This document shows, one piece after another, positions 23,198-27,304 of a stretch of 27,304 nucleotides of DNA. Origin of the DNA: Fimenecus sp045613585 (GTDB taxonomy: Bacteria > Bacillota > Clostridia > Oscillospirales > Acutalibacteraceae). Both the position numbers and the translations under genes were made by a program. The notes beneath the pieces were generated by a model. It was not told where the DNA came from and searched no databases. It was given only the letters and a program-made list of their open reading frames with translations. The DNA lies in assembly GCA_045613585.1 (NCBI GenBank), contig JAZLBG010000102.1, positions 1 through 27,304 of the forward strand, in the 5' to 3' direction. The first letter of the stretch is position 1; each line of letters begins with the position of its first letter.

Positions 23198-23635
23198 TTA
23201 TGAATTTTCTATCTCCATAATTTGGTCAATTCTTCTTTGGTGACGACCACCTTCGAATTCTGTTTCAAGGAAGATGTCAACAAGCTCTAATGCAAGACCT
23301 ACACCAACTACGCGACCACCCATACAAAGTGCATTAGCGTCGTTGTGCATTCGGGTCAACTTTGCACTGAAATAGTCTGAACAACAAGCTGCACGAATAC
23401 CTTTAACCTTATTTGCAGCCATTGAAATACCAATACCTGTACCACAACAAAGAATTGCTTTTTCACATTCGCCACTTGTTACTTTTTCGCAAGTTGCTTT
23501 TGCAATTGGTGCATAGTCAATTGAATCTGCACTATATGTGCCACAATCAACATATTCTACACCTTTCTCATCTAAGTGCTTTTTAATTGCTTCTTTTAAT
23601 TCAAAACCGCCGTGATCTGCTCCTAATGCTATCAT
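23198..23635 (-). CDS. rpiB: Ribose-5-phosphate isomerase B
   Basis: A 145-residue isomerase interconverting ribose 5-phosphate and ribulose 5-phosphate in the pentose phosphate pathway. It has the RpiB/LacAB fold signatures: ALGADHGGFELKE at the N-terminus, the catalytic Cys in LCCGTGIGISMAANK (Cys63/64), and RMHNDANALCMGGRVVG. The C-terminal GGRHQRRIDQI stretch is also typical. The start overlaps the tsaB stop by four bases (ATGA), with a good AAGGAG site. Allose-6-phosphate isomerases are close relatives, but no allose genes are present. Its product feeds PRPP for upp next door and the transketolase at 2601-4395. Confidence 0.95.
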   Translation of the reverse strand: MIALGADHGGFELKEAIKKHLDEKGVEYVDCGTYSADSIDYAPIAKATCEKVTSGECEKAILCCGTGIGISMAANKVKGIRAACCSDYFSAKLTRMHNDANALCMGGRVVGVGLALELVDIFLETEFEGGRHQRRIDQIMEIENS

Positions 23636-24342
23636 TTTATATTCTCCTTTTTCAATGAATTCTTATTGTTAAGTTCTCTTTCTGCCTGAGGTAATCTCAA
23701 ATAAAAAGGAACAAGTTTTGCTGAATCTATAGGGCTTTCACCATTTTTAATTTTATCTTCTGCAAGTCTGCAAATTGAAGACCCGTGAACATAACGAATA
23801 TTTTCGTCTGCTATTTCTATATCTGTAACAACATCTTTGAGTTTTTCATAACATAAAACTGAGCCATCACCAATAAACACAACTTTTTTGTTATAACTTT
23901 TAAGTTCAGTACCAAGTTCATCAATCAAAACTGCTTTATCTTCACAAAGGCGTTTACCATTTTCAAATATTGCAGTATAAACCTGATTACAACGAGCATC
24001 CATAACCGCACAAGCTATACAATCTTCATTTTTCAATGGCTCGGCAATTGCTTCAAGTGTTGAAACTGCAATGCATTTTTTACCTAGTGCATCTGCCATA
24101 CCTTTAACTGATGCAATACCAATTCTTACACCTGTAAATGAGCCAGGACCATTTGTAATTGCAAAAAGGTCAACATCTTTTACAGAAACATTTGCTTCAT
24201 TCAATGTTTTTTCAACCATTGGCATAAGAGTTTGACTATGTGTAAGGCCATTATTTATAAAGTTTTCTGCTAATGTTACACCATTTTCAGTAACTGCTAC
24301 GGATGCTGAAACTGATGAAGAATCAACTGATAAGATTTTCAT
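23632..24342 (-). CDS. tsaB: tRNA threonylcarbamoyladenosine complex subunit TsaB
   Basis: A 236-residue ASKHA-fold protein that pairs with TsaD and TsaE in making t6A37 on tRNAs reading ANN codons. The N-terminal ILSVDSSSVSASVAV is the degenerate nucleotide-binding strand-loop-strand. GLTHSQTLMPMVE and NGPGSFTGVRIGIASVKGMA are the family's conserved dimer-interface motifs. It overlaps tsaE by four bases and rpiB by four bases, with GGAGGGG upstream of the ATG. The usual next genes, rimI and tsaD, are not in this window and must be elsewhere. Confidence 0.93.
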   Translation of the reverse strand: MKILSVDSSSVSASVAVTENGVTLAENFINNGLTHSQTLMPMVEKTLNEANVSVKDVDLFAITNGPGSFTGVRIGIASVKGMADALGKKCIAVSTLEAIAEPLKNEDCIACAVMDARCNQVYTAIFENGKRLCEDKAVLIDELGTELKSYNKKVVFIGDGSVLCYEKLKDVVTDIEIADENIRYVHGSSICRLAEDKIKNGESPIDSAKLVPFYLRLPQAERELNNKNSLKKENIK

Positions 24343-24767
24343 ATTTCAACCCCTCCGTCAATGGTAATTACGCGTTGATTATCACTTTCGCCACGCTCAA
24401 TTGTTACTCTTATAGTGTTTTCTGGAAGTGCGTTTTCAATATTCTCGCTCCACTCAACAGATAAAATTCCGCCTGCTTCGTAAAAATCGAAAAATCCGCT
24501 TGCATAAAGGTCGTCCCAACTTTCAACACGATACATATCAAAGTGATACAACGGTGGATTTCCACCATAATCATTGACAATTGCAAATGTAGGACTACTT
24601 ACTTCTTCTTTAACGCAAAGTGCTTTAGCCATACCACGAGTGAATGCAGTTTTACCCATACCAAGTCCACCAAAAAATGCAACTACTGTGCCACCTTTTA
24701 GTGTTTTTGCAAGACGCTCACCTAATTCAATTGTATCGTTTGTACTGTTAGAAACAAATTTTTGCAT
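24339..24767 (-). CDS. tsaE: tRNA threonylcarbamoyladenosine complex ATPase TsaE
   Basis: A 142-residue P-loop ATPase that drives turnover of the TsaB-TsaD complex in t6A synthesis. The Walker A is FFGGLGMGKTAFTRG near residues 31-45, then SSPTFAIVNDY, and the family-defining HFDMYRV with LYASGFFDFYEAGGILSVEWSE. The frame is open to 24851. The ATG at 24767 fits the family N-terminus and sits about 25 bases after the predicted transcription start. There is no convincing Shine-Dalgarno site (only GGTG), so it may be translated from a near-leaderless or weak site. It is first in the tsaE-tsaB-rpiB operon. Confidence 0.94.
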   Translation of the reverse strand: MQKFVSNSTNDTIELGERLAKTLKGGTVVAFFGGLGMGKTAFTRGMAKALCVKEEVSSPTFAIVNDYGGNPPLYHFDMYRVESWDDLYASGFFDFYEAGGILSVEWSENIENALPENTIRVTIERGESDNQRVITIDGGVEI

Positions 24768-24798
24768 AAATACACCATAAACTATAATTATCTTATTT

Positions 24799-24827
24799 AT
24801 TTTATCAAACCATAGTGCTTTTGTCAA
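24799..24827 (-). promoter_or_regulatory. Promoter of tsaE-tsaB-rpiB
   Basis: On minus, a perfect TTGACA (24827-24822), a 17-base spacer and TAAAAT (24804-24799). The predicted start is near 24792. Confidence 0.75.
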
Positions 24828-24961
24828 TTTGAATATATTGCAGAAACACAATTTTCTGAATATATATTTATGAAGTTATTATACAAGATTTCTTGCAAAT
24901 TTTAACAGTTTTTGCAGGAATTTACTTCAAAAATGAAAGTCCATAAATCGCTTTTGTCATA

Positions 24962-25019
24962 TTTAACAAATTAAAGTGTTAAAAAGTAACTATCTTTTTC
25001 AATATTGATAATTGAAAAA
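24962..25019. promoter_or_regulatory. Two dyads upstream of gdhA, one covering the -35
   Basis: TTTAACA (24962-24968) faces TGTTAAA (24977-24983). Closer in, TTTTTCAAT (24995-25003) faces ATTGAAAAA (25011-25019), a perfect 9-bp inverted repeat with a 7-base spacer that overlaps the -35 hexamer. The second is a good operator candidate by position. No regulator is encoded nearby. Confidence 0.4.
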
Positions 25020-25040
25020 AAGTGCATTTTTTGATATTAT
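25012..25040 (+). promoter_or_regulatory. Promoter of gdhA
   Basis: TTGAAA (25012-25017), a 17-base spacer and TATTAT (25035-25040). The leader is about 23 bases with AGGAGG at 25057-25062. Bases 25012-25030 are identical to the nuoE-like promoter. Confidence 0.75.
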
Positions 25041-25069
25041 TTTTACCATACAGACTAGGAGGTCTTTTT

Positions 25070-26416
25070 ATGAATAGTTATATCGAAAAAATTCTTAAAA
25101 GAGTTGAAGAACGCGATGGCGACAAATCTGAATTTCTTCAGTGTGTACGTGAAGTTTATGGCTCACTTGAAAAAGTTGTTGACGCTCATCCTGAATATGA
25201 AAAATATGACATTTTAGGTCGCATGGCTGAACCTGATAGAACAGTTCGTTTTAGAATTGCTTGGGTTGATGATAACGGCAACACTCAGGTGAATCGTGGT
25301 TGGCGTGTTCAGTTTAACTCTGCTATTGGTCCATATAAAGGTGGTCTTCGTTTCCACCCAAGTGTAAATGCAAGTATTATTTACTTCTTAGGTTTTGAGC
25401 AGACATTCAAAAACTCACTTACAGGTCTTCCTATGGGTGGTGCAAAGGGTGGTTCTGACTTTAGCCCTGTTGGCAAGAGTGATGACGAAATTATGAGATT
25501 CTGCCAAGCTTTTATGACAGAACTTTATCGTCATATTGGTGACAGTATTGACGTTCCTGCTGGTGACATTGGTGTTAGTGGTAAAGAAATCGGTTACCTT
25601 TTCGGTCAGTACAAACGAATTGTTGGTGCTTTCGAAAATGGTGTTCTTACAGGTAAAGGAATTTCTTACGGTGGTTCACTTGTTCGTCCTGAAGCAACAG
25701 GTTATGGTGCAATTTACTACACAAATGAAGTTCTTGCACACGAAGGCGAAGACATTAAGGGTAAAACTTTTGCAGTTTCAGGTTTTGGTAATGTTGCTTG
25801 GGGTGCAATTAAGAAGATTGCTGAACTTGGTGGTATTCCTCTTACACTTTCAGGTCCTGACGGATATGTTTATGACAAAGATGGTATTGTTACAGAAGAA
25901 AAAATCAACTATCTTCTTGAGATGCGTGCATCAGGTCGTGACAAGGCAAAAGATTATGCTGACAAGTTTGGTGCAGAATTCTTCCCAGGTCAGAAACCTT
26001 GGGGCGTAAAAGTTGACGTTGCTCTTCCATGTGCTACTCAGAATGAAGTTACACTTGAAGAAGCTAAGAAAATCGTTGCTAATGGCACAAAATATTACAT
26101 TGAAGTTGCTAATATGCCAACAACTGCAGAAGCTGTTGAATACTTCATTGAAAATGGTGTAATTGTTGCTCCTTCAAAAGCAGTTAACGCTGGTGGCGTT
26201 TGTGTTTCAGGTCTTGAAATGAGCCAGAACAGCCAAAGACTTGCATGGACAGCAGAAAAAGTTGACGAAATGCTTAAAAATGCTATGAAAAACATTTATG
26301 ACATTTCAGTTGAAGCTGCAGAGCGTTATGGTATGGGTTACGACCTTATTGCTGGCGCTAATATTGCTGGTTTTGAAAAAGTTGCGGATGCAATGCTTTC
26401 ACAAGGTGTATATTAA
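25070..26416 (+). CDS. gdhA: Glutamate dehydrogenase, probably NADP-specific
   Basis: A 448-residue hexameric-type glutamate dehydrogenase interconverting glutamate and 2-oxoglutarate plus ammonium, the standard length of the small bacterial/fungal NADP-linked class. Substrate-binding lysines lie in GPYKGGLRFH (Lys90), FKNSLTG (Lys114) and PMGGAKGGSDF (catalytic Lys126). The dinucleotide-binding domain has VSGFGNVAWGAIKKIAELGG, and ANMPTTAEAVE and APSKAVNAGGV follow. The frame is open to 25022. ATG 25070 has a consensus AGGAGG seven bases upstream and is clearly the start. Codon use is strongly biased towards GGT, GTT and CTT, suggesting high expression. It is monocistronic and is the main ammonia-assimilation gene seen here. 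NADP specificity is inferred from class similarity. Confidence 0.95.
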   Translation: MNSYIEKILKRVEERDGDKSEFLQCVREVYGSLEKVVDAHPEYEKYDILGRMAEPDRTVRFRIAWVDDNGNTQVNRGWRVQFNSAIGPYKGGLRFHPSVNASIIYFLGFEQTFKNSLTGLPMGGAKGGSDFSPVGKSDDEIMRFCQAFMTELYRHIGDSIDVPAGDIGVSGKEIGYLFGQYKRIVGAFENGVLTGKGISYGGSLVRPEATGYGAIYYTNEVLAHEGEDIKGKTFAVSGFGNVAWGAIKKIAELGGIPLTLSGPDGYVYDKDGIVTEEKINYLLEMRASGRDKAKDYADKFGAEFFPGQKPWGVKVDVALPCATQNEVTLEEAKKIVANGTKYYIEVANMPTTAEAVEYFIENGVIVAPSKAVNAGGVCVSGLEMSQNSQRLAWTAEKVDEMLKNAMKNIYDISVEAAERYGMGYDLIAGANIAGFEKVADAMLSQGVY

Positions 26417-26442
26417 TCCAAATTTAATATTATAAATAACGA

Positions 26443-26476
26443 AACCCTCGTACAATTAAGTACGAGGGTTATTTTT
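26443..26476 (+). terminator. Intrinsic terminator of gdhA
   Basis: A perfect 11-bp stem, AACCCTCGTAC (26443-26453) and GTACGAGGGTT (26460-26470), with loop AATTAA, followed by ATTTTTGT. The minus strand has a weaker T tract. Confidence 0.88.
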
Positions 26477-26479
26477 GTA

Positions 26480-27070
26480 TTAGTTTATTTTTGGTAAGCT
26501 TGCTGCTGCAACTGACTGACCTACACGACGAGATTTTTCATCAGGAATATGGAGCTCAATCTTTTTAGCAAGTTCTGGGAATTCTTTATCAAGCACTTCC
26601 TGTGCACGGGATAAAAGAATCTGTCCACCCTGCCCTGAAGTAACTCTACCCATAATGAGAACATGCTTAATATCATAAAATTCACTATAATAAGCAATGG
26701 CATAACCAAAATAAGCACCGATTGTATCATAAATGTCCGCAGCATTTTGGTCGCCTTTTTCCATAAGACCTTGTACAACCTTCAATTTCTCTGCTGGAGA
26801 AAGCTTTTCATCAAGTTCAATTCCTGCATAAGGTGCAAGTTTAATTACACCATCTTGCGAGAAATACTTAACACCACAACCATAATCACCTGACCACTCA
26901 TCAACCATAGCTTCAGTATTATAATCAACCGGAACAAAAGCAAGTTCATTGAGCCATCCAGTAATATTACCTTGTGGGTCAACATAACCACCTGCTTCAC
27001 TTGTACCCATTGCAATACCGAGAACTGAATTGTCATTAAGGTCCATAGCACCTGCAAGAGCGGTAACATC
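26480..27070 (-). CDS. ROK-like sugar kinase/regulator, C-terminal part only
   Basis: The sequence encodes the C-terminal ~197 residues of a ROK/ASKHA-fold protein: DVTALAGAM, GIAMGTSEAGGYVDPQGN, NELAFVPVDYN, GDYGCGVKYFS and HVLIMGRVTSGQGG. It ends in HIPDEKSRRVGQSVAAASLP. Family members usually have a further N-terminal domain with the ATP-binding DxGxT loop, which is missing. An internal ATG at 27046 could serve as a start but lacks a sensible site. Homology stops at about 27070. Beyond that, minus reads antisense of a second, inverted copy and hits a stop at 27140-27142. The gene is therefore broken at the junction, by rearrangement or by an assembly join. The ROK assignment is from motif memory, and the substrate is unknown. 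Confidence 0.6.
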   Translation of the reverse strand, partial: DVTALAGAMDLNDNSVLGIAMGTSEAGGYVDPQGNITGWLNELAFVPVDYNTEAMVDEWSGDYGCGVKYFSQDGVIKLAPYAGIELDEKLSPAEKLKVVQGLMEKGDQNAADIYDTIGAYFGYAIAYYSEFYDIKHVLIMGRVTSGQGGQILLSRAQEVLDKEFPELAKKIELHIPDEKSRRVGQSVAAASLPKIN

Positions 27071-27304
27071 ACAGGTTGGCTTAATGAACTTGCATTTGTA
27101 CCTGTGGATTATAACACAGATGCTATGGTTGACGAGTGGTCAGGTGACTACGGCTGTGGTGTTAAGTACTTCTCACAGGATGGCGTTATCAAGGTTGCTC
27201 CCTGGGCAGGTATTGAAATTGATGAAAGCCTTTCACCCGCTGAAAAGCTTAAGGTTGTTCAGGGTCTTATGGCTGAAGGTGATCAGAGAGCTGCAGATGT
27301 TTAT
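27062..27304 (+). pseudogene. Inverted, diverged partial copy of the same ROK-like gene
   Basis: Read on plus from GGT at 27062, 81 codons give GNITGWLNELAFVPVDYN and so on, aligning without gaps to the minus-strand protein with 72 of 81 residues identical. Many third positions differ (GGTAACATC here, GGTAATATT in the minus copy). It has no start codon or 5' part and runs off the window. It is a separate allele or paralogue, not an exact inverted duplicate. Confidence 0.65.

Noticed and set aside
24962..24983. A Rex-type redox operator upstream of gdhA.
   Set aside because: The half-sites TTTAACA...TGTTAAA are in the opposite arrangement to TTGTTAA...TTAACAA and have the wrong spacing.

Overview
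The window looks like chromosomal DNA of a low-GC Firmicute of class Clostridia, probably an uncultured gut Oscillospiraceae/Ruminococcaceae relative. This is inferred from the AT-rich base composition, strong Shine-Dalgarno sites, sigma-A-type promoters and Bacillus/Clostridium gene order. I see no phage, plasmid, CRISPR array, rRNA or tRNA.

Layout. (1) 1-1343, minus: two subunits of an NADH-oxidising flavin/iron-sulfur module (NuoE-like and the N-terminal 282 residues of NuoF-like), cut by the window edge. (2) 1504-2190, plus: a stand-alone PHP phosphoesterase with its own promoter and terminator. (3) 2218-19246, minus: a 17-kb run of co-oriented genes. In transcription order it holds an alpha/beta hydrolase, miaB, a ylbF/ymcA-type regulator, mutS, a small zinc-ribbon protein, mutL, miaA, a HlyD-like adaptor, yggS, sepF, divIVA, lspA, rluD, a HAD phosphatase, a split transketolase and a small membrane protein. 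It joins two blocks known from Bacillus, miaB-ymcA-mutS-mutL-miaA and ylmE-sepF-divIVA-lspA-rluD, so it combines tRNA modification, mismatch repair, cell division and envelope functions. (4) 19553-21320, plus: an SCP2-domain protein and a Gfo/Idh/MocA oxidoreductase. (5) 21416-24767, minus: a lipoprotein, upp, rpiB, tsaB and tsaE. (6) 25070-26416, plus: a glutamate dehydrogenase gene with a well-formed promoter and terminator. (7) 26480-27304: a ROK-like sugar-kinase C-terminal region on minus, joined head-to-head to a diverged second copy of the same protein segment on plus.

The intergenic DNA is the unusual part. It carries at least three families of short palindromic repeats. Seven elements ending in CCCTA(C) all point the same way on the plus strand. 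Two CTCCCTCAGTC...GACAGC elements keep their flanks but have different complementary stems. A 165-bp element between ylbF and mutS is a single long imperfect inverted repeat with near-perfect 15-bp ends, like a MITE. The 250-bp mutS/zinc-ribbon spacer is a mosaic of six such hairpins.

The other points worth a second look are the inverted duplication at the right edge, a 19-base identity between the nuoE and gdhA promoters, and a cysteine-rich tail on the YlbF-type protein.
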